Of a DNA stretch of 64,000 bases, positions 9,586 through 17,112 are shown in pieces. How positions within the stretch are numbered: position 1 is the stretch's first letter; every line of letters starts with the position of its first letter. The DNA comes from Oscillospiraceae bacterium. Lineage in GTDB: Bacteria; Bacillota; Clostridia; Oscillospirales; Oscillospiraceae. A program made the translations under genes and the position numbers. The stretch covers positions 1 through 64,000 of the forward strand of contig CAJTGJ010000011.1 of NCBI GenBank assembly GCA_910575695.1. The letters run 5' to 3'. Under the pieces are notes generated by a model. The model searched no databases. It was not told the origin of the DNA and was given only the letters and a program-made list of their open reading frames with translations.

Positions 9586-10229
9586 TTCAGGGGCCTCCTT
9601 TTTTGACTTTTATTTTGGATAAGCCGCTCTTGCGAGAGCTTCACCAACAGATGAAATTCCCAGGGGGAAACCTGGAGGGATTTATAATTGCCCCGGCTGT
9701 CCATTCCGCAGGCGCTGATGTGGACCACCAGCGGGTAATGCGCGGAACTGGCGTCCATGTACCGGCGCTTGAATTCAGCGGGGGACAGCCTGCCCACCCC
9801 GGCCACATACACCCATTGGGCGGCGGTATAGAAGTTACCTGGCTCGTCGGGCCACAGGTACCTTCCCCGCAAGGCGCGGGGGAGCTTGTCCTGCTCCGGG
9901 GCAGGGATGATGCATTGCCGGTACAGGCAGTAGCGGGGATGCAGCCGAGAGGCCAGCCCCTGGGCCGTTTCTATGATTTGAGGCTCAGACTTCCACAGCG
10001 GAAATTCCAGGAAGCGCAGCACCATCACGTCCTCACCTTCCCTGTCGCTGGGGAACAGGGGGAGGCACTGTACCAGGTCGATGGCGTCATCGCCGCGCTG
10101 GATGCCCAGGGCCTTAAGGCCGCTGGAGGACAGGGATCTGTACGCCAGCATCGCATCCGCCAGCTGGGAAAAGTGGGAGATATCCAGCCTGCCCAGCCGC
10201 ATATCGTCTATCACATAGAATTGGAGCAT
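9582..10229 (-). CDS. Hypothetical element protein, currently fused in frame to DUF3849 gene
   Basis: About 215 aa beginning MLQFYVIDD. The ATG follows a TGAGG motif, directly behind the stop codon of the DUF3849 gene in its restored frame. The segment GLKALGIQRGDDAIDLVQC loosely resembles YodL-type domains of element proteins; the C-terminal half (RLHPRYCLYRQC through SPWEFHLLVKLS) is not one I recognise. As sequenced, an eight-C tract puts it in one open frame with the upstream gene (458 aa in total). Its stop overlaps the next gene's start by ATGA. Confidence 0.6.
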   Translation of the reverse strand: MLQFYVIDDMRLGRLDISHFSQLADAMLAYRSLSSSGLKALGIQRGDDAIDLVQCLPLFPSDREGEDVMVLRFLEFPLWKSEPQIIETAQGLASRLHPRYCLYRQCIIPAPEQDKLPRALRGRYLWPDEPGNFYTAAQWVYVAGVGRLSPAEFKRRYMDASSAHYPLVVHISACGMDSRGNYKSLQVSPWEFHLLVKLSQERLIQNKSQKRRPLK

Positions 10230-10234
10230 TGCCC

Positions 10235-10958
10235 TCACCTCATTTCCATGCCGCCTGGGGCGAGGCCGTCCATCTGCTCCTGCTGGGGGGGGCCGCAGTT
10301 CGACCAGCCGCTCCGCCGCCCAGTCCGGCAGATACTGCTCATCCAGCACACCCATAAAGTCCGTTCGGTTCCAACAGGCCTGTGTGCCATCCTTCAAACG
10401 GGCTGCAAAAACGTGCTCCCCTTTGGCAGCGGTGGAGGAGCAGCCCGATCCACGATGCCCGTACCACAGCTGGTTTTGAGGGCTCCAGCACTCATCCTTC
10501 AGCTTGTCCGAACGGAGGATCAGCACCTTCTTGGTGAAATCCTGACCAGGCCCAACGCAGTGTTCCGGGCCGAACATCCCCAGCGCCAGGTACTCAACGT
10601 AGGTTTGCTGGACGAATTGGGCCAGCAGGGTCCTGTCCGCCTTAACTCTGAACCTGTGGTTGTCTTTATCAGGTGGGACAAAGACGGATCGTGCCCAGCG
10701 CAGGCTGTCCGGTTCAAAGCCCAGTCCGCCCGTGGCGGTGAGGGTGTTGGCCAGAACATACTGCACCCGAAGGAAGCCCCAATTCTTCAGGGCAGTCCTG
10801 GCGGTATCCGGATCCAGCTGGCCCTGCCGTGCGTGGGCATCGATGAGACCGCTGATATTTCTGGCGCAGGAGACATTGGCCTGGCGGCTCACTATCCACC
10901 TGTCCAGTTCGCCCTCCTGCAGGGCCCCCTGTCTGGAAAAGCGGTAAAGTTCAGTCAT
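10235..10958 (-). CDS. DUF3849-like protein with a +1 homopolymer frameshift near its end
   Basis: The N-terminal domain (about 1-75: LYRFSRQG, WIVSRQANVSCARNI, WGFLRVQYVLANTL) matches the DUF3849 pattern seen in clostridial conjugative elements; function unknown. A second region (about 100-220) contains FTKKVLILRSDKL and FMGVLDEQYLPDW. At residues 224-226 the coding strand has eight consecutive C. With seven, the protein would end QQEQMDGLAPGGMEMR and stop at 10235, matching the GMEMx C-termini of sibling genes. With eight, it reads through into the following gene. The start overlaps the stop of the preceding gene. Confidence 0.65.
10285..10292 (-). repeat. Homopolymeric C8 tract (coding strand)
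   Basis: Eight C residues on the coding strand at the junction of two genes. Loss of one C restores a proper stop for the upstream gene and separates the two proteins. This could be a phase-variable contingency tract, a fixed mutation or a sequencing error. Confidence 0.7.
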
Positions 10959-11472
10959 GCCAGACCTCCACCTCGTCCATAATCAGCTCATCCAGCCTGC
11001 CGGGGCACACCCCGGCGATGGACAGCAGCGTTCGGACGCTTTCCGGCACATCGGTGATGTCGTGCCTGTAGTCCGCGGCGATCACCAGCCCCTCGCCCTC
11101 GTCGGGGAGAAGCTCCACCTTCACATCCGGCGGGATCCCCATCTGCTTCCGGGCGGAGTCAGACACGATGACATCCGGCTCGATCTTTTCCGCGCAGGGG
11201 CACACGCCCGGCTCACCGGGGGCCCCATAGGGACACTCGCCGTCCTCCAGCCGCTCCTCACAGGAGCCGCAGGCGCCCATAAAAGCGTTGAGGAGTTCCG
11301 AAATGACGCCGTTCAGCATGGCGATGGTGTTGACCGCTTCCAGGGCGGTCATGCTCTCGGGCACTGTCACCAGAGTGTTTTCGCCGATATGGATGGAAAG
11401 AGGGTCGCCAGGTAAGAAACCGCCCAGCTTCAGCGCCTGGGCGGGGATGATGATATCCTTCTGATTTTTCAT
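10951..11472 (-). CDS. Hypothetical protein with AbrB-like N-terminus and Cys cluster
   Basis: 173 aa. The N-terminus (IIIPAQALKLGGFLPGDPLSIHIGENTLVTVP) has the strand pattern of a SpoVT/AbrB-type swapped-hairpin DNA-binding domain. The middle carries a cysteine cluster (CGSCEERLEDGECPYG, then CPC) that could bind a metal. The C-terminus repeats a beta-rich LPDEGEGLVIAADY segment. ATG overlaps the stop of the methylase gene by ATGA, so it is coupled to it. A regulatory role is plausible but unproven. Confidence 0.6.
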   Translation of the reverse strand: MKNQKDIIIPAQALKLGGFLPGDPLSIHIGENTLVTVPESMTALEAVNTIAMLNGVISELLNAFMGACGSCEERLEDGECPYGAPGEPGVCPCAEKIEPDVIVSDSARKQMGIPPDVKVELLPDEGEGLVIAADYRHDITDVPESVRTLLSIAGVCPGRLDELIMDEVEVWHD

Positions 11473-12446
11473 GATGTGGTTCCTCCTGTTTTTTGATTTG
11501 GTTCGTGGATGAGCCGGTACCTGCCCTCGCCGCCGCCCTCTGAGGGCTGGAACAGGCTGAGCTGCCTGCCCCGGCCAGCGCCCAGGATGCGGGGGTCGTA
11601 GTTTGTCATGACCACCTCCTCGTACTCGCTCCCGGCGGTCTGGGACATACTGTTGGGCCGGGTGGTGTGGAAGATGTAAAAATCCTGGTACAGCTCGCAA
11701 ATAAAGGGGCAGTAATTGTAGGACACCATCACCAGCCCCCTGCATTTAACCAGCGCATCGTGGAGCCGGATGTGGTCCTCGCCGGGGAACGCTACCTCGT
11801 AACACTCGGCGTTGAAGTAGGGCGGGTCGCAGTAGAAGAAGGTGTCCTCCCGGTCGTACTGGGCAATAAGCTCCTCGAAGTCCTTGTTCTCGATCACCAC
11901 GTCCTTCAGCCTGCGGGAGCACTCCCAGATCAAATGGAAGAAGCGGCGGATATCGCAGGGACGGCCTGCAAAGGATTTGGCGCTTCCGCTGAAGCTGTAC
12001 CGCACCAGCTTGAAGTAGTCCGCCGCCCGGCGCAGGTCGCCCGACGGGGCGCGTTCCAGCATCAGGCGGCGGATCGCCTCCTCCTGGGGCGGCTCCAGAT
12101 AGACCTGTGTCAGCTCCAGCTCCTCCGCCAGGTATTCATCTGTAAACTCCTGGCGAGAAAAGAACCTGTGAAGTACATTGAAATCGTCCCGCGCGTTCAG
12201 GGGAAGGAAGCCCAGCTCCTGGAGCAGGGCCATGGGGCGCTCCTTCACACAGCGGAACAGGTTGGTGAGATTGCTGTTGAAATCGTTGTAGACCTCCACA
12301 CAGCCCCGGCGCAGGGGGCGGTTCAGGGTAACGGTGCCGCTGCCGCCGAATACGTCCACAAACCGGGCGTACCGGGCGGGGGCCAGCCCGTTGATGAGCC
12401 ACAGCAGTTTGCCCTTGCCGCCCACCCAGGGGATGAAGCTTTTCAG
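11469..12446 (-). CDS. Dam-like N6-adenine DNA methyltransferase (D12 class)
   Basis: About 325 aa. The PWVGGKGKLL and VDVFGGSGTVTLN segments form the AdoMet-binding FxGxG region; FYCDPPYF (about residue 203) is the catalytic DPPY motif. It should methylate adenine in a short site, protecting element DNA from restriction or altering regulation. No cognate endonuclease gene is adjacent. The first GTG (12416) would remove the conserved FIPW part of motif I. An in-frame CTG at 12446, overlapping the previous gene's TGA and preceded by GGGGGTGA, keeps it; I favour this CTG start. Confidence 0.85.
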   Translation of the reverse strand: MKSFIPWVGGKGKLLWLINGLAPARYARFVDVFGGSGTVTLNRPLRRGCVEVYNDFNSNLTNLFRCVKERPMALLQELGFLPLNARDDFNVLHRFFSRQEFTDEYLAEELELTQVYLEPPQEEAIRRLMLERAPSGDLRRAADYFKLVRYSFSGSAKSFAGRPCDIRRFFHLIWECSRRLKDVVIENKDFEELIAQYDREDTFFYCDPPYFNAECYEVAFPGEDHIRLHDALVKCRGLVMVSYNYCPFICELYQDFYIFHTTRPNSMSQTAGSEYEEVVMTNYDPRILGAGRGRQLSLFQPSEGGGEGRYRLIHEPNQKTGGTTS

Positions 12447-12784
12447 CGGCTGTCACCCCCAGATCCATCGCTGTTCTCGCCTCCGCTGTCCATGGGGCCG
12501 TAAGACTCCATGGCTTTCGCCAGCCCACTGATGGACTTGAGCAGGGTGCGCACCATCTTCTCCAGCCAGCGGATGGTGGCGTGGAGCTCCCCGGCGTTCT
12601 GGGCGTAAAAATAGCCGCCCGGTCCGCCCGCGATGGGCATCCCCTTGCACCGCATCCGGTGGACCATGCTGGTGAGCTGGTCCTTGCTGAGGTTCAGCGA
12701 CCGCTGGAGCTGGGCGCGGGTGCGGATGTTCTTTCGTCCGGCGCAGTTGGCCTTGAGATAGGCCAGAAGCTGTTCTTCTTTCAT
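12443..12784 (-). CDS. Small HTH-type protein (paralogue of the N-terminus of the 17.1-kb gene)
   Basis: 113 aa starting MKEEQLLAYLK behind AGGAGG. Residues 1-60 look like a winged-helix or replication-initiator-type HTH (RAQLQRSLNLSKDQLTSMVHRMR), followed by GGPGGYFYAQ and an amphipathic helix (IRWLEKMVRTLLKSISGLAKAM). About 90 N-terminal residues are almost identical to the chimeric protein encoded at 17109-17828, but the C-terminus differs (GGENSDGSGGDSR). It is coupled to the methylase gene by a TGA/CTG overlap. DNA binding is inferred from the helix pattern only. Confidence 0.65.
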   Translation of the reverse strand: MKEEQLLAYLKANCAGRKNIRTRAQLQRSLNLSKDQLTSMVHRMRCKGMPIAGGPGGYFYAQNAGELHATIRWLEKMVRTLLKSISGLAKAMESYGPMDSGGENSDGSGGDSR

Positions 12785-12883
12785 GATATCCTCCTTTTTC
12801 GGGGACCGTTTTCCCGAAAAAGGGGCACATAGACGCAAAAAGAGGGGCCGCTGTCCCCATCGGGAAAACGGCCCCTTGTAGTG
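12785..12883 (-). repeat. Intergenic repeat copy 1 with terminator hairpin
   Basis: First of three similar intergenic blocks (others at 17829-17930 and 18969-19056). Each has a GGGCCG/CGGCCC hairpin (12844-12875 here) followed on the minus strand by a T-rich run, then a GGGAAAACG-type stretch and the next gene's ribosome-binding site. It lies after an ArdA-like gene and before the HTH gene. Confidence 0.65.
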
Positions 12884-14773
12884 TTATTGCATCGTCATCC
12901 CAGGCTCCTCCTGGGGCTGGACGGGGGTGCTGAATTGATAGGAGAACTCTTGATTGTTACGGCGGATGTAGCCGCTGCCGTCTGAGGTGGGCGTGTAGCC
13001 CTCCTGCTCCAGCAGGTGGGCTTTGTAGACCTCCGGGTCGAAGCTGCTGGTGTAAATCATCCCATAGGACACGCCTGCGTCCCACAGGAGGTCATCGGCT
13101 GATGATTCCAGATCATCACGCTGAACCCAGTCATAGCATCTCAGGTTCTGGGAAATATCCAGGGCAAACCGTAAGTCTTGGCAGTGCTCCAATTCCAGTG
13201 CGGCGGTATACCGTTCCATAAAGGTTTGCGTATCCTGGTCGTGCTCATCCAAAACATAACCCAGCTCCTGACCATCGTAGAGCAGATCTGCCACATTATC
13301 ATACTGCTCCAGCAGGTCCCCGGCTTCGGGCAGGATGCACCTGGCATCCAGCAGGGTGCAGTCGCCCCAACGCTGGACACACAGCTCCCGCAGGGCCAGC
13401 GCCTCCTCTATGGAACTCTCGCTGCCGTACCGCTCCCTACACGGCAGACGCAGCCACACACCTTCGGGCACAGTTGGGGAGGCCAGTTTTACCTTGATGC
13501 TCCAATTATTATCGTCTGGCAGGTCCCCACCGAGCGTGTAGAACTGCTCGGGCAGATAAGACGGGTACCGCACATAGCATCTCCCGATGAACATCCCCGG
13601 GTATGCTTCATGATATCGCAGTCCCACCTCCTCCAAGTCAAGGAAGGATAAGGCGTTTATCGGAATCTTGGTTTCGTTGAGCAGGTAGTGTCTGCCCAGC
13701 GCCTCATAGCTGTCCACATCCGGGTACACCCTATATTCGTCAAGAAACTGAAGCCGGTGGATCACATGCATAGCATTCTCGGGCGGGTCGTCCTGGGCTG
13801 TGGCGGTGAGGATAATGCTCTCCCGCATACTCAGTGTCTCCAGCCGCATCCTGATCCAGCTTTGTTCCCGCTCCGCGCCGGGGAGCTGGGTCAGGTAGTC
13901 AAAATCGTTCAATTTCACATCATCTGCCAGGGATAAGGCACGGCACACTTCGTTACAGCCGTCGGCCTCGGTGATGGCTTTAAACTTGGCCAGCGTACCG
14001 GCTTTCTCCATCTCAGACAGGTATCGGGCCAGCAGGTCCACGTGTTCCATCCCGCCAGTAATACCGATAAGGGTTGGGGCGGCGCAGTCCACGCAGCGCA
14101 CCAGCTCTGTTCCCATGGGTTCGTTCGCCGGGAGGGGGAACTTGACCTCACAGCCGCTTGCGGTCCGCGCCAGAATGGTGTAGTCCGGTTTCTCCTGCGC
14201 AAGGTTCAGGGTCCGGTACACCTGCCTCAACTCCTCCCGCCGCTGAACATAGCCGCCGCAGGTGAATACGCCGCCCTCAGTTTCCCGGAACTGCCTGCCG
14301 AGCTTCTCGAAGTCCAGCAGCTCAAATGCCGCGTCAGATAGATTCTCGGCTTCGGGGATAAAACCGTTTTCTGCGTAGAACCGGCCCAGCTGGGCGTCGG
14401 TGACCACCCCTTCCACGAGATGGCAGCAGTCCGTACTGTATGCCATGTCAATCAGCCGGGACAGAGGGATGGACTGCCCCAAAGGCCCCGGCTCCATCGC
14501 TGCCAGCCCTTCAATGACTGCGAATTCCTGGTCCTTTAGCAGCGCAAGCCGTTGGGCCAAGGCGTTCAACTCAGCCAGGGAGCCGTCCTCCTGATCCAGG
14601 TACTGATAGATGTGCCATGCGTCACACGATTTGAGGAGCTCCCACTTGGGCGTCTCGCCGAACTCCAGCCGCAGCTTTTTCAGCGCGTCCAGCATGGCAT
14701 AGGGCCCGGCGGGGAGGGCCAGCTGGGTGTAGCTGTATGCCGAAGCTAACTCTACCTCAAATACCTTACGCAA
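12884..14773 (-). CDS. Fused ArdA-related (antirestriction-like) protein, N and C halves in one chain
   Basis: 629 aa. The N half (1-about 305) matches the 318-aa protein at 20091-21047; the C half (from KLNDFDYL) matches the proteins at 17931-18968 and 19057-20094. Both halves carry ArdA-like signatures of the form F-x-D-x-E-x-x-G-x(n)-G-x-F/T-x-x-x-Y-V (LLDFEKLGRQFRETEGGVFTCGGYV is the N-half example). ArdA proteins mimic DNA and block type I restriction enzymes; activity here is inferred. The protein is acidic. The start is TTG overlapping the DUF4314 gene's stop, exactly as in the paralogous pair; an upstream in-frame start is not supported. Confidence 0.65.
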   Translation of the reverse strand: MRKVFEVELASAYSYTQLALPAGPYAMLDALKKLRLEFGETPKWELLKSCDAWHIYQYLDQEDGSLAELNALAQRLALLKDQEFAVIEGLAAMEPGPLGQSIPLSRLIDMAYSTDCCHLVEGVVTDAQLGRFYAENGFIPEAENLSDAAFELLDFEKLGRQFRETEGGVFTCGGYVQRREELRQVYRTLNLAQEKPDYTILARTASGCEVKFPLPANEPMGTELVRCVDCAAPTLIGITGGMEHVDLLARYLSEMEKAGTLAKFKAITEADGCNEVCRALSLADDVKLNDFDYLTQLPGAEREQSWIRMRLETLSMRESIILTATAQDDPPENAMHVIHRLQFLDEYRVYPDVDSYEALGRHYLLNETKIPINALSFLDLEEVGLRYHEAYPGMFIGRCYVRYPSYLPEQFYTLGGDLPDDNNWSIKVKLASPTVPEGVWLRLPCRERYGSESSIEEALALRELCVQRWGDCTLLDARCILPEAGDLLEQYDNVADLLYDGQELGYVLDEHDQDTQTFMERYTAALELEHCQDLRFALDISQNLRCYDWVQRDDLESSADDLLWDAGVSYGMIYTSSFDPEVYKAHLLEQEGYTPTSDGSGYIRRNNQEFSYQFSTPVQPQEEPGMTMQ

Positions 14774-15764
14774 AGTCCATCCCTCCCATCTGGGGCAGGG
14801 CAGCCGCCTGTTCATAGGTCTTGGGGTCAGCGGCGGGGGAATCCCAGCTGTGCAGACAACCGCCCATCATTGCCTGCTCCTGGGCCTTACTGATGCCGCG
14901 TTCCCTGTTGTAAAGATCCGCCAGATGACGGTTCACCCCCGGCTGTTCACTGCTTTCCTCGGACCGCTGATACCCGGAACCTTTGATGATATAAACCAGG
15001 GAGCCGTCCTCCGGCAGGACGGTGAAGCACATATCCGGCAGGCGCTCAGAGAAGCGGGGATCAAAGCGGTCCTGCTCCGGCATGATGCTCCAGCTCTTAC
15101 TCTGCCAGAGATGGGCGTAGATCTCCAGCCCGCCGTCCACTCTGATCTCACGCTGCTCGAAGCTCTCCCCAATACCGTCACTGGCCTGTCCGCCAATCTC
15201 GTCAGTGAGGATCTGGAGCTCCAACGGCGTCAGTTCTCCCCGCACCTTGCACTCTGCCACGCCCCAGAGTCGGCCCTCCCGTACCTCGGCGTTGAAGAAG
15301 CAGGACTGCACCTTCTGGTCGATGCTGTCCGGCCCGTCAAAGTAGGCCATCAGGCCCCGCTCTGCCTCCTCCGGGCCTTCATTTTCCAGCCAGCGTCGTT
15401 CGCTCTGCAGGGCGTTGATGATCTGCGGGGCGTACTCTGCGGCCTCTCGGGGATCCATTGTGATGTCCTGCTCCCTACCGTCCTCCTCGTCATAATAAGT
15501 CGCCGTCATGGGCATATAGAGCTTGAGGGTCTGGAGAGGAGGCGGCGAGACGGTGAAGGAATCCTGGCCCATCACCAGGCCAAGGCCGCGCCCATCGTCC
15601 CAGGCCACGTGGAACGTCCCGCTGTCATCGATGCATCGAAGTGAGCCCATAGAACCCGGCTTGATGGGGCACGGGTCGTCCGATCCCATCTCCCGCAGCT
15701 TGATCCGGCTGCCCACGGGATACTGCTCCCGCAGGAATTCCAGCCATTCCTTTTGGATACTCAT
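14766..15764 (-). CDS. DUF4314-domain protein, copy B
   Basis: 332 aa. The first about 75 residues ([45 protein letters not shown]) match the SH3-like DUF4314 domain of clostridial mobile elements. The rest is acidic and of unknown function, ending PQMGGMDFA. It is a clear paralogue of the protein at 21040-22035: N- and C-termini are nearly identical, the middle is more diverged. It is followed by an ArdA-like gene through a short overlap and preceded by a 46-aa basic-protein gene, the same order as in the other cassette. Confidence 0.75.
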   Translation of the reverse strand: MSIQKEWLEFLREQYPVGSRIKLREMGSDDPCPIKPGSMGSLRCIDDSGTFHVAWDDGRGLGLVMGQDSFTVSPPPLQTLKLYMPMTATYYDEEDGREQDITMDPREAAEYAPQIINALQSERRWLENEGPEEAERGLMAYFDGPDSIDQKVQSCFFNAEVREGRLWGVAECKVRGELTPLELQILTDEIGGQASDGIGESFEQREIRVDGGLEIYAHLWQSKSWSIMPEQDRFDPRFSERLPDMCFTVLPEDGSLVYIIKGSGYQRSEESSEQPGVNRHLADLYNRERGISKAQEQAMMGGCLHSWDSPAADPKTYEQAAALPQMGGMDFA

Positions 15765-15768
15765 AATT

Positions 15769-15909
15769 TCACCACTTTCTTTTCTGGATTTTGTGCCGAA
15801 ATTTCCTCCGGCTGGGTGTGAAAAAGCCCCGTTTCATCGGATGAAACGGGGCACGGCGGCGTTTGCGCCGGAACATATTCACCTGCCGGTCCCTGCTTGC
15901 TTTGCCCAT
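15769..15909 (-). CDS. 46-aa very basic small protein, copy B
   Basis: Starts ATG behind GGAGGTGAGGAA and ends TGA four bases before the DUF4314 start. The product is rich in Arg/Lys (FRRKRRRAPFHPMKRGFF, then RRKFRHKIQKRKW). A homologue of the same length lies at 22040-22180. Conservation of length, frame and ribosome-binding site between copies supports a real gene. The stretch encoding RAPFHPMKRGF is also a perfect inverted repeat (GCCCCGTTTCAT/ATGAAACGGGGC, 15826-15852) followed by TTTTT on the coding strand, so the gene contains a terminator-like hairpin. Function unknown; nucleic-acid binding is possible from charge. Confidence 0.6.
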   Translation of the reverse strand: MGKASRDRQVNMFRRKRRRAPFHPMKRGFFTPSRRKFRHKIQKRKW

Positions 15910-15940
15910 TTCCTCACCTCCTCGTCAGTATTAACGTCAA

Positions 15941-15967
15941 CCATACCACACCCCGCCGCCGAAAGCC
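15941..15967 (-). promoter_or_regulatory. Shared GTGTGGTATG motif, possible extended -10 promoter (copy B)
   Basis: The minus strand reads GCTTTCGGCGGCGGGGTGTGGTATGGTTG, written here in parts: GCTTTCGGCGGCG then GGGTGTGGTATGGTTG. A closely similar block precedes the other 46-aa gene (22211-22237), and a shorter one precedes the DUF6809-like gene (27124-27140). TGG-TATGGT could be an extended -10. Function is inferred from recurrence only. Confidence 0.35.
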
Positions 15968-15997
15968 ATTTGGGAATTGCAACAGATATTTCCGTCA

Positions 15998-16894
15998 CTA
16001 TTTGGCTCTGTTTTTACAGCGTGTACCGGAGTAATGCTCCCAGGCACAGGAGCGGTGGACGGACTTGACATTGACCCATCGGGCAAAGGCTTTTTGCTCT
16101 GCCGAGGGTTCGCCGCCGTCGTAGTCCCGGTAGGGTTGGGCAAATACCTCAAAGCCCATTTTTTCCAGTGCCAGCACCCGGCTGTGGGCATCCGCCACAT
16201 CCTGGACCAGCACATAACACCAGAGCCGGGACGGCGCGACACCCGCCTCCCGCAGATATGCGGCGGCCTGCCTGATTACCGGGAGCATGGCGCTGGTATC
16301 GCAGGACAGGCGCACGAACCGGATCCACCGCATCCGCGCCAGCAGAGATGCAGTTTCCGGCGTGACCAATCGGGCGTCCAGCCCCTGGTTGAAGTCCACC
16401 CACACATCCTCCCGGCCCATGCGGCGGATCTGCTCCAGCCCATGCTCACAGGCCAGCACGTTATTGTCCATGAGCACCAGTTCCCGGCTGTCCGGGCGCT
16501 TGAGCTGGTCCCAATCCGCTGCTGGACGGATGGCCCCCTCTTTACGGGGAACGATACACCAGGGGCACGTCCTCACGCATCCCCGGGTCAGGAAGCCGAC
16601 AGCCTGACGGTACCAGGGATAAATGCTGTAATCCGGGAACATGGCCTCCACCTCTGGAGGCAGGGCACCATAGTCTTTGTAGCCTGTGCCTCCCGTGATG
16701 ATCTCATCCGCGTCGATCACAGTGTCGTGGTCCGGCGTGAAGGTGAACACTTTGGAGAGATACACGCGGTCGTAATGGGTAAAGCCGTTCCACCACTCCA
16801 CAGTATCGCCCTGGGATTTGTGCCATGCGGACAGCCGCATCAGGGCCAAATTGGGGAAGTGGCGCCCATCGACATCCACAAGGCCGATCTTCAC
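15998..16894 (-). CDS. Radical SAM protein
   Basis: 298 aa. The CxxxCxxC iron-sulfur motif is seen in LTRGCVRTCPWCIVP (about residues 103-117). An N-terminal Rossmann-like part (MKIGLVDVDGRHFPNLALMRLSAW, then DEIITGGTGY) resembles B12-binding/radical SAM domain layouts, though a true DxHxxG B12 motif is not seen. Downstream DNNVLAC and FNQGLDARLV fit the TIM barrel. The substrate is unknown. GTG start overlaps the stop of the Cys-rich gene. It interrupts the gene order otherwise shared by the two cassettes, so it was probably inserted (or lost from the other copy). Confidence 0.8.
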   Translation of the reverse strand: MKIGLVDVDGRHFPNLALMRLSAWHKSQGDTVEWWNGFTHYDRVYLSKVFTFTPDHDTVIDADEIITGGTGYKDYGALPPEVEAMFPDYSIYPWYRQAVGFLTRGCVRTCPWCIVPRKEGAIRPAADWDQLKRPDSRELVLMDNNVLACEHGLEQIRRMGREDVWVDFNQGLDARLVTPETASLLARMRWIRFVRLSCDTSAMLPVIRQAAAYLREAGVAPSRLWCYVLVQDVADAHSRVLALEKMGFEVFAQPYRDYDGGEPSAEQKAFARWVNVKSVHRSCAWEHYSGTRCKNRAK

Positions 16895-17112
16895 CGCGCC
16901 GCCCGGCCCCGCTCCATGATCCGGGCCATCTCAGTGCGGATACACACATTTTGCTCCGCGCTCCAGCAGACGAAGCCGTGGTTGGGGTAGGGGCACCCCG
17001 CGCACCGCTCAACGGGGCCGGTGAGGACAGACGGCGGCTCACAGGCCACAGTGTTCAGGCATTCCGGTTCATAAAATTGAACCATGCGGTTTTTCTTGTA
17101 CCTCACCCTCAC
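16891..17112 (-). CDS. Cys-rich small protein, copy B
   Basis: 73 aa, starting GTG within the preceding gene's stop (GTGA overlap). Four cysteines in CAGCPYPNHGFVCWSAEQNVC form a plausible zinc site; the basic N-terminus is MRVRYKKNRMVQFY. The copy at 22261-22473 shares the N-terminus, the cysteine pattern and the RTExARIM tail. Function unknown. Confidence 0.65.
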   Translation of the reverse strand: MRVRYKKNRMVQFYEPECLNTVACEPPSVLTGPVERCAGCPYPNHGFVCWSAEQNVCIRTEMARIMERGRAAR

